54,515 bases of DNA from CAZDHT01 sp964505325. GTDB lineage: Bacteria; Planctomycetota; PUPC01. The position numbers and the translations under genes are program-made. The notes under the pieces are model-generated. The model was not told where the DNA came from. It ran no database searches and saw nothing but the letters and a program-made list of their open reading frames with translations. The DNA lies in the NCBI GenBank assembly GCA_964505325.1, contig CAZDHT010000005.1, positions 1 through 54,515 of the forward strand, given 5' to 3'. This document shows, piece after piece, positions 31,298 to 40,266 of the stretch; within the stretch, counting starts at the first letter, position 1; each line of letters starts with the position of its first letter.

Positions 31298-34012
31298 ATG
31301 AAGAGTCTGGCAATCGGGGCGCTGGGGACGGTGTGCTTCGGCTTTGCCGCGTATGGATACGAGGGCCGGCGCGCCAATTCCGTACTCCTGAACGGCGTCT
31401 GGGAGTTCGCGCGCGGCAAGGGCGACGAACGCGCCGAGGTCGCCGCCGGCCAGGCGAAGCTCCATTGGAAGAAGGTCAACTTGCCGGGCCAGATCCTGCC
31501 CTGGGGCAAGGACTTGTCAAGAACCGTCAAGTTCGTGTGGCTGCGAAGGACGTTCAAGGTGTCCCGGCCGCAGGCCGAGGGCCTGGCCGTTCTGCGCTGG
31601 AACCACATGACCCTCGGCGCGGCCGCCTTCATCAACGGCGCAGAGGTCGGCTGGAACGAGCCGACCGGCCCTTACCAGGTCATCGTTCCCAGGGGCGTCC
31701 TGAAGCCGGGCGAGAACGAGATTGTGCTGAAGGTCTGCGGCGCCGCCGGCGTGCGAAAGGCGAAGAGCGGCTACTTCATGTTCGGATCGGGGTTTGCGAC
31801 CTGCCACAAGCGCGGGATGCCGGCCGTGACGGATGACGTGTGGATTGACTTCGCCAGCGACGTGTATGTGAAGTGGGCGCTGGCGATGCCCGACCTCGCG
31901 CACAGCAAGGTGCGCATCCGGGTGACGCCGACCGGCCTCGATCCGGTGGATGGGCTGACCATCGCCGCCCGCGTGATGCCGTGGCCCAAGGGCGAGATGA
32001 TCGGCCGGGGCAAGACGGCCGCTCGCTCCGCGCCGTCCCAGGACCCCCTCGGCGGCGAGCACTTCTTCGTCGACGTGCCGATGCCCGGCTTCAAGCCGTG
32101 GACGCCCGAAGAGCGCAACCTGTACACCGCCGAGGTCGTCGTGCTCAGGGGCAAGGAGCTGCTTGACTCCGTCGTCTTCCGCTTCGGGATGCGCGAGATC
32201 AAGGTGGTCGACGGCAACTACAAGCTCAACGGGAAGAACCTGTGGCTGCGCGGCTCGAACCTCGTCTTCGAGTGGAACTGGGGCGACGTGGTCAAGGGCA
32301 AAGAGAAGACCTACCTCGTCACCGAGGCCCGCGAGATGAGCATGAACTCGTTCCGCACGCACACCCAGCCGCCGCCCCGCCTCTGGGCCGACATCTGCGA
32401 CGAGCACGGCACGATGATCCTCGCCGAGCTGCCTGTCCTGTACAACTACCGCGACTACAAGTACACGCCGGAAGAGTACAAGATCTTCCATCGCAACTCA
32501 CTCACCGATGCTGCCGGCTGGATCGCCCGGCTGTGGAACCACCCGTCCGTCGTGATGTGGGTCCTGTCGAACGAATCCCGCAACGACAACCGGTGGGAGC
32601 GCGGGCCGTATCAGAATCTCGTCAACAGGCTCGATCCGACGCGGCCGACCATGCGGACCGGCACCGACGGGACGAAAGAGAACTACGACGTGCACACGTG
32701 CGGCAACGTGACGCGGTCGTATGCCGAGGGCACGCTCCAGACACGCATCGCCGGCTGGTTCCGCACCGCGCGGGGCCGCACCGTCACCAACTCAGAGTAC
32801 ATGAACACCTTCAAGCGGTCTCCGCTGCTATGGACGGGCAAGGACGACCGGGCCGCGGACGCGCTGGCCCTGGCGCAACTCGGCGCCGAGCACACCGAGG
32901 CGATGCGACGGGCGCGGCTCGACGGCATCTGGCCGTACATGTACGCCGGCTGGACCAAGACGCGGCGCCGCGCCAGAGGCTCCCGCGCGCGGGCGGTGTG
33001 GAAGGCGGACTTTGCGACACCGCTGTCCGCGGCGTGGCACAGCTCGCTCTCGCCGGTCCTGGCCAGCCTCGACCTGTTCGATGCGGACTACCTGACCGGG
33101 CACGAGGTCGCCACCGATCTCCACCTGATCAACGAGACGTGGCACGAGGCGAACGTCCACGTCGACCTGCTGCTCACCGAGGAACACCCGGAGTTCGTCC
33201 CCGAGGCCGAGTGCTTCAAGAAGCCGCTCGCGAAGTGGGGCTTCGACTTCACGCTGAAGGCGGACAGCGTCCGGGTGGTGCCGGTCAAGTGGAAGCTGCC
33301 CGAGCAGCAGGGCGGCTATTGGCTGACGGCGCGGACGACGGGCGCGAAGAAGCGGCCGGTGCTCAGCCAGCGGTTCATCCGCGCCGTCGCGCCGCCGCGG
33401 GTGACAGCTTCGGCGAGGCAGCGCACGTTCGTCGTCCTCGGCGGCGACCGACGCTCGGCCGCCTACTTCAAGGCGAAGGGGCTGAAGACCACGACGTCCC
33501 TGGCGGGCCTTGACCCTAAGACACACGCAGTCGTCGTGTGGAACGCCGACAACGTGAAGCCGGCGGAGAAACGGGCCGCGTCGACGCCGCTGCGCGACTT
33601 CGCCGGCGCGGGCGGCCGTGTGACGGTGCTCGACCACCGCGCCGGGCACAAGTGGAACTGGAAGGGCCTCTGCAACGTCGATCTCTCCTGGTCCGGCACC
33701 TCCCGCGTCTTCCCGTACCCGGGCCGGAAGCATCCGATCCTTCGGGGCATCGGCGCCGACTGGATGAAGCGCTGGAACGGGCTGCCGGGCACCGTGGCGT
33801 TCGGCGGCATCATCGGCCCCGCGATGAAGAACGCCACGAAGATCCTGTGGACGAACGATCCGAACACCCCTGTCGTAGCGGAAGTACCCGCCGCGAAAGG
33901 CGGCGGAGTGATCCTCTTCTCGAGGCTCGATCTCCACCGCCGCGTCGACCGCTCGAAGCCCAACTACGATCCCGTCGCCGACAGGATCCTGCTGAACATC
34001 GTGGCGAGGTAG
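31298..34012 (+). CDS. Secreted GH2-family glycoside hydrolase with C-terminal amidotransferase-like domain
   Basis: A 904-residue exported enzyme of the GH2 beta-galactosidase / beta-glucuronidase clan. A signal peptide (about 1-20) is followed by the sugar-binding jelly roll (NGVWEFARGK, then FINGAEVGWNE near 111), an Ig-like domain, and the TIM barrel: NGKNLWLRGSN near 311, SFRTHTQPPP near 351, acid/base Glu426 in VMWVLSNESRND, likely nucleophile Glu500 in TVTNSEYMN. After about residue 700 comes a Rossmann-like segment (TFVVLGGD, HAVVVWNADN, FAGAGGRVTVLDH, HPILRGIGADW) of the GATase1-like type, rarely needed for catalysis and perhaps a structural domain. The ATG at 31298 (GGGAG before it) is preferred over a GTG at 31283 because it gives a cleaner signal peptide. 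Confidence 0.85.
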   Translation: MKSLAIGALGTVCFGFAAYGYEGRRANSVLLNGVWEFARGKGDERAEVAAGQAKLHWKKVNLPGQILPWGKDLSRTVKFVWLRRTFKVSRPQAEGLAVLRWNHMTLGAAAFINGAEVGWNEPTGPYQVIVPRGVLKPGENEIVLKVCGAAGVRKAKSGYFMFGSGFATCHKRGMPAVTDDVWIDFASDVYVKWALAMPDLAHSKVRIRVTPTGLDPVDGLTIAARVMPWPKGEMIGRGKTAARSAPSQDPLGGEHFFVDVPMPGFKPWTPEERNLYTAEVVVLRGKELLDSVVFRFGMREIKVVDGNYKLNGKNLWLRGSNLVFEWNWGDVVKGKEKTYLVTEAREMSMNSFRTHTQPPPRLWADICDEHGTMILAELPVLYNYRDYKYTPEEYKIFHRNSLTDAAGWIARLWNHPSVVMWVLSNESRNDNRWERGPYQNLVNRLDPTRPTMRTGTDGTKENYDVHTCGNVTRSYAEGTLQTRIAGWFRTARGRTVTNSEYMNTFKRSPLLWTGKDDRAADALALAQLGAEHTEAMRRARLDGIWPYMYAGWTKTRRRARGSRARAVWKADFATPLSAAWHSSLSPVLASLDLFDADYLTGHEVATDLHLINETWHEANVHVDLLLTEEHPEFVPEAECFKKPLAKWGFDFTLKADSVRVVPVKWKLPEQQGGYWLTARTTGAKKRPVLSQRFIRAVAPPRVTASARQRTFVVLGGDRRSAAYFKAKGLKTTTSLAGLDPKTHAVVVWNADNVKPAEKRAASTPLRDFAGAGGRVTVLDHRAGHKWNWKGLCNVDLSWSGTSRVFPYPGRKHPILRGIGADWMKRWNGLPGTVAFGGIIGPAMKNATKILWTNDPNTPVVAEVPAAKGGGVILFSRLDLHRRVDRSKPNYDPVADRILLNIVAR

Positions 34013-34067
34013 GCCGTTGAGGCGCCTGATGCCTCGTTGTTCCATCCGATAACACAGCGTGCGAGGC

Positions 34068-34116
34068 GGGCGAAAAACGGGGACCGGCACACCGCTGCCT
34101 GTCCCGCTTTTCGCCC
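34068..34116. terminator. Hairpin after the GH2 gene, part of a dispersed repeat
   Basis: Arms 34068-34084 and 34101-34116 pair almost fully (GGGCGAAAA with TTTTCGCCC, and GGGGAC with GTCCC), loop 16 bases. It may act as a terminator between the convergent GH2 and asparagine-synthase-like genes. Bases 34081-34132 resemble 54453-54504 at the window end. Confidence 0.5.
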
Positions 34117-34168
34117 ACGCCAAACACACACGGCCCACGTGGGTCAGAGAAGCTGCCAACAGGGGAGA

Positions 34169-35983
34169 TCAGCGGTCCACGAACGCTTCGTAGATGAACT
34201 CGAGGCCGACGAGCATGAGTAAGGCGTGGGCCTGGTTGGCCTTGCCGGAGCCGTGCTCGGACCACAGGGCCATGATGTAGTCGCCGTCCAGAACATCGCG
34301 GTCGGCCAGGCGCCGCAGCTTGGCCAGACACGTGGCCTGGAACGGCGTGGGACGCCTCAACAGCGTGGGGAAGTCCAGGTAGTTGACGCGCTTGCGCCGC
34401 AGCCATTCCTTGTGGCGGCGGACGGTGGGGATGACTCCCCCCGTCCACGCCTCGAGGCGCTTCCGGATCGACCGCGCCCACTTCTGTCGCCGCCGGTTCC
34501 AACGGCCGCGTCGCAGGGGCCACCCGTCCAGCCGGCCCACAGGAAGGGCAAACAACTGCGGGAACCGATCCGCCAGCATCCGCTTGTATAGTTTCTGCTG
34601 CCATCGCAGCTCGACCGGTATCCGGACGGCGAAGTCAACGAAGCCGCGGTCGAGAAAGGGAAACAAGTAGTTGAAATCCTCTCTCAACTTGACCGCGTGC
34701 TGAACGATCAGCTTGGCCTGCCGGTTAGGGAAATTCCAGCAGGGCAGGTAGTTCCCGAGGAGCCGATGGGGGTTATCCTGGTTGCACTCCGTGACGGCCT
34801 GCCGCCCCAGTTGCTTGCACAAGTCGACGTCCACCCGGCACAGCCGGCTCACAATCTCGGGCTGGACCCACCAGTATCGTTTGGCGATGGCGGCGTCTGC
34901 GGCTTCGGTATCGCCCTCGGAACGCCTCCCGAGGAACCTTCGCCTGAGGGTGCCGCCCATCAGCACATCGCCCATGAAGCCGGTCACAATGTCGTGCGAA
35001 ACGGCCGGCAGCTTCTCCCAGTCGCTCAGGAACACCTGATGGAAGAGGTCGACCATGCCGTCAGAGCCCACCGCCTGTCGCGCGTACTCTTTCTCATAAT
35101 CCCTGGGCGCGGTGAGATCGATCGCGCGGTGAGCTGTCCCGACGGCCCCGGCGACCAGAGAGCCCAGCTCGTAGTCGAACGTGCCGGGCGTGCCGTAAGT
35201 CACCGTGTGGATGCTGTTCGCAGGTCTGCACTCGAGCGCCGCTCCGAGCAGCGCGCGCGAGTCGTACCCGCCGCTCAGCGGGAGCAGCACACGGGACTTA
35301 CCGGTGAGCCGGCGCTCGACCGCCTGGGTGAGCACATCGCCGAGTTCGCGGGTGGCCTCGTTGAGGTCGTCATCGTCGAGGTCTTCGCGGCTCTCGTCGA
35401 ACCGCCAGGCCCAGTACGTGTGCGTGTCCAGACCGTCGCGGGACACTTCAATGACGCTGCCGTTTGGCACGAGGAACACGTCGTCCAGAATCGTCCTCTT
35501 CCCCAGGATGTGCCGGAACGTCAGAAACTGGACGAGGAAATCCCGGTCGATTCGGGCCGAGAATCCCAGCGTGTGGAAATAATGGATGTGCGGGAAGAAA
35601 TGGAAACACCCGTCGCGGAACGCGTAGTAGCACTTCTGGCTCCCATAGCGGTCCGAGATCAGGCGCAGCCGGTCCTCGCGCGAGTCATATGCCACAATCA
35701 GGAAAGACCCGTTGAGTCGCGGCAGCAGGTCGAGCAGTTGAGGGCTCCGGACCAGCTCGTGCAGCAGAGACAGCTCATCCTCTGAGCCCTTCGACGCGGG
35801 GCATACTTCCTGAAGGTTGTAGATCTCCCCGAAGAGATACAGAACCTGGCCGTCTCTCGTACTGAGCCGGCCGGGATGACGGCCCGGCTTCTTCAACAGG
35901 GCGATGCCGCGCCCCTCGAACACCGTCTCCAGCGCCAACGGGGGCGGCGCCACGGTTCCGCCGGGCTTGAAGACACCGTACAC
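34169..35983 (-). CDS. Asparagine synthase-like amidotransferase lacking the glutaminase Cys
   Basis: A 604-residue protein with the two-domain AsnB layout. The N-terminal region (1-190) follows the Ntn glutaminase fold (FGEIYNL near 51, LNGSFLIVAYD near 90, LRLISDRYGSQKCYY near 106). However, the essential Cys2 is replaced: the protein begins with a GTG-coded Met, then Tyr-Gly-Val-Phe. The synthetase domain has the ATP pyrophosphatase loop SGGYDS at 237-242. Such proteins cannot release ammonia from glutamine by the usual route. They may use free ammonia, or act in amide or lactam formation during peptide or polysaccharide modification. The GTG start has GAGAGGAG five bases upstream and the alternative internal starts would delete the domain. 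The gene stands alone. Confidence 0.85.
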   Translation of the reverse strand: MYGVFKPGGTVAPPPLALETVFEGRGIALLKKPGRHPGRLSTRDGQVLYLFGEIYNLQEVCPASKGSEDELSLLHELVRSPQLLDLLPRLNGSFLIVAYDSREDRLRLISDRYGSQKCYYAFRDGCFHFFPHIHYFHTLGFSARIDRDFLVQFLTFRHILGKRTILDDVFLVPNGSVIEVSRDGLDTHTYWAWRFDESREDLDDDDLNEATRELGDVLTQAVERRLTGKSRVLLPLSGGYDSRALLGAALECRPANSIHTVTYGTPGTFDYELGSLVAGAVGTAHRAIDLTAPRDYEKEYARQAVGSDGMVDLFHQVFLSDWEKLPAVSHDIVTGFMGDVLMGGTLRRRFLGRRSEGDTEAADAAIAKRYWWVQPEIVSRLCRVDVDLCKQLGRQAVTECNQDNPHRLLGNYLPCWNFPNRQAKLIVQHAVKLREDFNYLFPFLDRGFVDFAVRIPVELRWQQKLYKRMLADRFPQLFALPVGRLDGWPLRRGRWNRRRQKWARSIRKRLEAWTGGVIPTVRRHKEWLRRKRVNYLDFPTLLRRPTPFQATCLAKLRRLADRDVLDGDYIMALWSEHGSGKANQAHALLMLVGLEFIYEAFVDR

Positions 35984-36240
35984 CTATGCTCCTCTCATGG
36001 CCCGTCGAGCTCGGGATCGGCCGGCTCAGGCGCGGGAACGTCCGCGTCTTTCAGCCGGTCTGCCCCGGGTCCAAGCTCTGTCGTCGCGGGACGTCTGCGG
36101 ATTATAGCCGCCCCGCGAACTCAGTCAAACCTCCGCCGCCGGCCCGTTCCGCGCGGGGAAGCTGAATGTCGCAACTGGGACATCTTGTCTGCCCCTCGCC
36201 AGCGAGGTGATATTCTTAAGTCGTGCGATCACCACGTTCA

Positions 36241-36360
36241 ATAACCACGGAGTGGTACCCTTGAATGATACCTGTTCCCCAGAAGTACCACTTGCTGGCA
36301 TCAACCACGAAGTGGTACTTTTGAAAGACACCTGTTCCAAGAAAGTACCACTTCGTCGCG
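36241..36360. repeat. Two tandem 60-base palindromic units
   Basis: Units 36241-36300 and 36301-36360 are the same length and largely identical. Each contains AGTGGTAC facing GTACCACT across the word CCTGTTCC. In the second unit the arms are perfect over 14 bases (CGAAGTGGTACTTT and its inverse), with a 20-base loop. The 636-base stretch 35984-36619 has no gene; it contains this repeat, a gap, and the sulfatase ribosome site. A REPIN-like or regulatory role is possible. Confidence 0.8.
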
Positions 36361-36488
36361 ACCGGGCACATCGTCGAAGTAAGTGAGACAGGGGCACCGC
36401 TGCCTCGCCAGGTCCGCATTTGCAGATGAGGAGGAAAAGGGCTAGACTGATGGTAACACCTCAGCCAAGTGAAGAGGAGATGTGGCAA

Positions 36489-36588
36489 NNNNNNNNNNNN
36501 NNNNNNNNNNNNNNNNNNNNNNNNNNNNNNNNNNNNNNNNNNNNNNNNNNNNNNNNNNNNNNNNNNNNNNNNNNNNNNNNNNNNNNNN
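36489..36588. other. Scaffold gap of 100 N
   Basis: No shared end sequence; the promoter of the sulfatase operon may lie in the missing part. Confidence 0.95.
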
Positions 36589-36619
36589 ACCTCTTGCACC
36601 CGGTGAAGGAGCTGACCGA

Positions 36620-38056
36620 ATGGAAATGTGGCTGGACCGGCGCGATTTTCTAAGGGCGATGGGCGCCGGCGCTGCATCGCTGGCGATGGGCAAGCTCGCG
36701 TTCGCCGCCGGGGAAGGCGCCGCGCCCTTCGGCGGGGCGCAGGGCAAGAAACCCAACGTGCTGTTCATCGCGATCGACGATCTGAACGACTGGGTGGGTT
36801 GTCTGGGCGGTCATCCGGACGTGAAGACACCCCACCTCGACCGGCTGGCGAAACGCGGCGTGCTGTTCACGCGGGCCTACTGCGCCGCCCCCGCGTGCAA
36901 CCCGTCCCGCGCCGCGTTGATGACCGGCATCCGCCCCGCCACGTCGGGAATCTACACGAACCCCCAACCCTGGCGGAAGAGCGAAATCCTCAAGAACGCC
37001 GTGACCCTGCCGCAGCACTTCATGGCCGCCGGGTACCACGCCCTGGGCAGTGGGAAGATCTACCACGGCAGGTTCCCCGACCCACCGTCGTGGCACGAGT
37101 ATTGGCCGTCAAAGACCCGGTGCCGGCCGGGCGACCCGGTGCCGGCGAAGCGCCCGGTCAATGGGATCCCCAACGCCCGGCACTTCGACTGGGGGCCGCT
37201 GGACGTACCCAACGAAAAGATGGGCGACTGGCAGGTCGCCGATTGGGTCATCAAGCAGCTCAGGCAGGAGCACGACAAGCCGTTCTTCCTTGCCTGCGGC
37301 TTCTTCCGTCCGCACCTGCCCTGGTATGTGCCCAGGAAGTACTTCGACCTGTACCCCGTGGACAAGATTACCCTTCCCAACGTCAAGGCCGACGACTTGG
37401 ACGACGTGCCGCCCATCGGCAAGCGGATGGCCCGGCCGAAGGGCGACCACGCCAAGGTGGTCAAGCACAAGCAATGGCGAAAGGCGGTGCAGGGTTACCT
37501 GGCCAGCATCAGCTTCGTCGACGACTGCGTTGGGCGCGTCATCGATGCGTTCGACAAGGGCCCGCATCGTGACAACACCGTCATCGTGCTGTGGTCGGAC
37601 CACGGGTGGCACCTCGGCGAGAAGCTGCACTGGCGGAAGTTCGCCCTGTGGGAGGAGGCCACGCACAACGTGCTGATGTGCGTGGCGCCCGGCGTCACGA
37701 AGCCCGGCGGGCGATGCGAGTCGCCGGTCGGCCTCATCGACATCTACCCGACGCTGATCGAGCTGTGCGGGCTCGAGCCCAGGAAGGAGCTCGAGGGCGC
37801 CAGCCTCGTGCCGCTGTTGAAAGACCCCGCCGCCAAACGTGACCGGCCGGCGCTCACGACGCACGGACGCAGGAATCACTCGATCCGGTCGAAGCGCTGG
37901 CGCTACATCCGCTACTCCGACGGCACGGAAGAGCTGTACGATCATCAAAACGACGAGTTGGAGTGGAACAACCTGGCGAAGGACGCGCAGTACGCGGACG
38001 TCAAGAGAGAACTGGCGCGCTGGCTGCCCACGAAGGACGCAAAGAACAGCCGCTAG
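36620..38056 (+). CDS. Tat-exported sulfatase (formylglycine type, iduronate-2-sulfatase-like)
   Basis: A 478-residue arylsulfatase-fold enzyme that hydrolyses sulfate esters on sugars. A Tat signal is present (RRDFLRAMGAGAASLAMG, residues 7-24). The metal-binding Asp pair lies in IAIDDLND (51-58). The modification site is C93-N-P-S-R, fitting the C-x-P-x-R motif that is matured to formylglycine. LGSGKIYH, the metal site WSDHGWHLGEKLHW and a C-terminal GTEELYDHQNDELEWNNLA block are typical of iduronate-sulfatase-like members. The start ATG at 36620 has AAGGAG eight bases upstream. It is the first of three tightly spaced genes (24 and 46 base gaps) with the RraA-like and amidohydrolase genes. 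No maturase gene is in the window. Confidence 0.93.
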   Translation: MEMWLDRRDFLRAMGAGAASLAMGKLAFAAGEGAAPFGGAQGKKPNVLFIAIDDLNDWVGCLGGHPDVKTPHLDRLAKRGVLFTRAYCAAPACNPSRAALMTGIRPATSGIYTNPQPWRKSEILKNAVTLPQHFMAAGYHALGSGKIYHGRFPDPPSWHEYWPSKTRCRPGDPVPAKRPVNGIPNARHFDWGPLDVPNEKMGDWQVADWVIKQLRQEHDKPFFLACGFFRPHLPWYVPRKYFDLYPVDKITLPNVKADDLDDVPPIGKRMARPKGDHAKVVKHKQWRKAVQGYLASISFVDDCVGRVIDAFDKGPHRDNTVIVLWSDHGWHLGEKLHWRKFALWEEATHNVLMCVAPGVTKPGGRCESPVGLIDIYPTLIELCGLEPRKELEGASLVPLLKDPAAKRDRPALTTHGRRNHSIRSKRWRYIRYSDGTEELYDHQNDELEWNNLAKDAQYADVKRELARWLPTKDAKNSR

Positions 38057-38080
38057 CCACCCCTGCGAGGAGATGAGCCG

Positions 38081-38836
38081 GTGAGCAAGTTGAGACTCTC
38101 GCTTGGCGAGCTGTTGGAGCTGAAACGCTGGAACACCCCGACGATCTACAACGGCTGGGAACAGATCACGGGCGCCGACCCCGCTCGCGACTGCTTCAAT
38201 CTCGAAGAGGTCCGGGACTTCATGCCGCAGATGGGGCCGATGGTCGGGTACGCGGTGACCGTGGTCTGCAAGCCGAGTGAACCGGAGTATTCGAAGGCCA
38301 ATCCCGACGGCTGGAGCGAGTATCGGCAGTACATCGCCGCCGAGCCGGGGCCGAAGATCGTCGTGGTGCAGGACCTCGACAAGCCGCGGATGATCGGCGC
38401 GTGGTGGGGAGAGGTCAACAGCACGACGCACAAGGCGCTGGGCTGCGTCGGCTCGATCACCGACGGAGCGATCCGCGACATGGACGAGGTGGCCGGCGTG
38501 GGGTTCAAGCTCCTCGCACGCGGGACGTGCGTCGGGCACGCCCACTGCTGGCCGGTCCGCTGGGGCTGCGAGGTCGAGGTCTTCGGGCGGCGGATTTTGC
38601 CGGGGCAGCTCATCCACGCGGACCAGCACGGCTTCCTGGCGATCCCGAAGGGGGATGAGACGAAGGTGCTGGAGGCAGCGCGGTTCATGGACACCAACGA
38701 GTGCACCACGGTCATCCCGGCCGCCCGTGACAGCGCCGGCAAGACCAGCGAAGAGATACTCCGGAACATCGACGAAGCGGAGAAGGCGTTCCGCGCGGCC
38801 GTGCGAAAGAAGTTCGAGAGACAAGGTGAATGGTGA
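38081..38836 (+). CDS. RraA-like / HMG aldolase-family protein
   Basis: A 251-residue protein of the RraA fold, which includes class II aldolases for 4-hydroxy-4-methyl-2-oxoglutarate and related acids as well as the RNase E regulator. The family blocks are seen: TIYNG near 21, GYAVTVVC near 56, WWGEVNSTTHKALGCVGSITDGAIRD with the metal and substrate residues Arg-Asp near 131, and a late GQLIHADQHGFLAIP. The length (longer than RraA at 160) fits the aldolase-type members found with catabolic genes. The GTG start has GAGGAG eight bases upstream. Between a sulfatase and an amidohydrolase, a catabolic aldolase role is more likely than RNA regulation. Confidence 0.82.
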   Translation: MSKLRLSLGELLELKRWNTPTIYNGWEQITGADPARDCFNLEEVRDFMPQMGPMVGYAVTVVCKPSEPEYSKANPDGWSEYRQYIAAEPGPKIVVVQDLDKPRMIGAWWGEVNSTTHKALGCVGSITDGAIRDMDEVAGVGFKLLARGTCVGHAHCWPVRWGCEVEVFGRRILPGQLIHADQHGFLAIPKGDETKVLEAARFMDTNECTTVIPAARDSAGKTSEEILRNIDEAEKAFRAAVRKKFERQGEW

Positions 38837-38882
38837 CAGGCCGGCCACACACACGAGCTGAGAAGTGCAGGAGGACCGCCTG

Positions 38883-39761
38883 ATGTTCATCGACATTCAC
38901 GTGCACACACGGCGCGCGCCCATGCCGGATCGCGGGGGCGAGCCCGCATACACCACGCCGGAGCAACTCATCGAGCGCTACGACCAGATCGGCGTCGAGA
39001 AGGCGGTGCTGCTCCCGGGCGTCAACCCGGAGTGTTCGTACGTGCCGCAGTCGGTCCAGGAGGTCGTCAACATCGCCAGGGAATACCCGGACCGGTTCAT
39101 TCCGTTCTGCAACGTCGATCCCCGGGCGATGACCAACTCCGCCGCCGCGCCGCTGGGTGACCTGCTGAAGTTCTACATCGACCAGGGCTGCAAGGGCGTC
39201 GGCGAGGTCGCCGCCAACCTGCCCTTCCTCGACCCGAGGGTCCAGAACCTGTTCCGGCACGTCCAGGACGCCGCCCTGCCGCTGACGTTTCACATCGCGG
39301 CGCAGATCGGCGGCATCTACGGCCTGTACGACGACCCCGGCCTGCCGCAACTGGAGCGCAGCCTCCAGCTCTTTCCCACGCTCACGTTCCTCGGCCATTC
39401 GCAGTCGTTCTGGGCCGAGATGGCGCCGCTCGAGACCCCCGCCGAGCGATACGACTATCCGAGCGGCCCGATCAAGGAGGAGGGCGTCGTCCCCAAGCTG
39501 ATGCGCCGGTATCCCAATCTCTGGGGCGACCTGTCGGCGAACAGCGGATACAACGCCCTCGCCCGCGACCTCGACTACGCGGCGACGTTCCTGGACGAGT
39601 TCCAGGACCGGCTGCTCTTCGGCACCGATATCTGCGGCCCGACCACGAAGACGCCGCTGGCGGACCTGCTGCCCGAGCTGCGCGAGTCGGGCAGGATCAC
39701 CGGCGAGGTGTTTCAGAAGGTCGCGCGGGAGAACGCCGCCAAGCTGCTGGGCTGTGTCTGA
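38883..39761 (+). CDS. Amidohydrolase family (Amidohydro_2) enzyme
   Basis: A 292-residue metal-dependent TIM-barrel hydrolase. Motifs: DIHVHT (residues 4-9) for the first metal pair, LTFHIAA near 138, FLGHSQ near 166, and RLLFGTDICGP with the catalytic Asp near 250. Proteins of this group act as decarboxylases, lactonases or hydratases. Pairing with an RraA-type aldolase resembles LigI/LigJ with LigK in protocatechuate breakdown, but this is analogy only. The start at 38883 has AGGAGG eight bases upstream; an upstream in-frame GTG at 38865 is unlikely. Confidence 0.85.
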   Translation: MFIDIHVHTRRAPMPDRGGEPAYTTPEQLIERYDQIGVEKAVLLPGVNPECSYVPQSVQEVVNIAREYPDRFIPFCNVDPRAMTNSAAAPLGDLLKFYIDQGCKGVGEVAANLPFLDPRVQNLFRHVQDAALPLTFHIAAQIGGIYGLYDDPGLPQLERSLQLFPTLTFLGHSQSFWAEMAPLETPAERYDYPSGPIKEEGVVPKLMRRYPNLWGDLSANSGYNALARDLDYAATFLDEFQDRLLFGTDICGPTTKTPLADLLPELRESGRITGEVFQKVARENAAKLLGCV

Positions 39762-39801
39762 CAGTTCCGACGATGCCCCGCCCGCTCACCCAGCGGGCCC
39801 G

Positions 39802-40218
39802 CTATTCCCCGATGATCTTGACGAGGACGCGTTTTCGGCGGCGGCCGTCAAACTCGCCGTAGAAGATCTGCTCCCAGGGCCCGAGGTCGAGTCTGCCGTC
39901 CGTGATCGCGACGACGACCTCGCGGCCCATGATGGTACGCTTCAGGTGCGCGTCGGCGTTGTCCTCGCCGTTGTTGTGATCGTATTGAGAAGTCGGCTCG
40001 TGCGGAGCCAGCCCCTCGAGCCACCGCTCGAAGTCACGGTGCAGCCCGCCCTCGTCGTCGTTGATAAAGACACTTGCGGTGATGTGCATCGCGTTGACCA
40101 GGCACAGGCCTTCACCGACGCCGCTCCTCGCGACCAACTCCTCGACCTGCGGCGTCATGTTGACGAAGCCCCGCCGCGACTTGATGTGGAACCACAAATG
40201 TTCGGTCAATGACTTCAC
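39802..40218 (-). CDS. yjbQ: YjbQ/UPF0047 family protein
   Basis: A 138-residue small beta-sandwich protein of the YjbQ family, some of whose members have weak thiamine phosphate synthase activity. Conserved blocks: GLCLVNAMHITASVFINDDE near 37 (the family HxTA segment), DYNNGEDNADAHLK-like text near 79 with His, and the end LGPWEQIFYGEFDGRRRKRVLVKI. Length is normal. The GTG start at 40218 follows AAAGGAG. It converges with the amidohydrolase and is 48 bases after the start region of no other gene; it may be read through from the heparinase-like gene's opposite side only by chance, so regulation is unclear. Confidence 0.9.
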   Translation of the reverse strand: MKSLTEHLWFHIKSRRGFVNMTPQVEELVARSGVGEGLCLVNAMHITASVFINDDEGGLHRDFERWLEGLAPHEPTSQYDHNNGEDNADAHLKRTIMGREVVVAITDGRLDLGPWEQIFYGEFDGRRRKRVLVKIIGE

Positions 40219-40266
40219 GGGTCTGCTCCTTTCGCGCTCACGAGAAGCCGCCCCCGCCCCAACTCG

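Noticed and set aside
36241..36360. CRISPR array
   Set aside because: Only two units, no unique spacers, strong internal palindromes and no cas genes.
38081..38836. RraA as an RNase E inhibitor
   Set aside because: Length and catabolic neighbours fit the aldolase-type members better.
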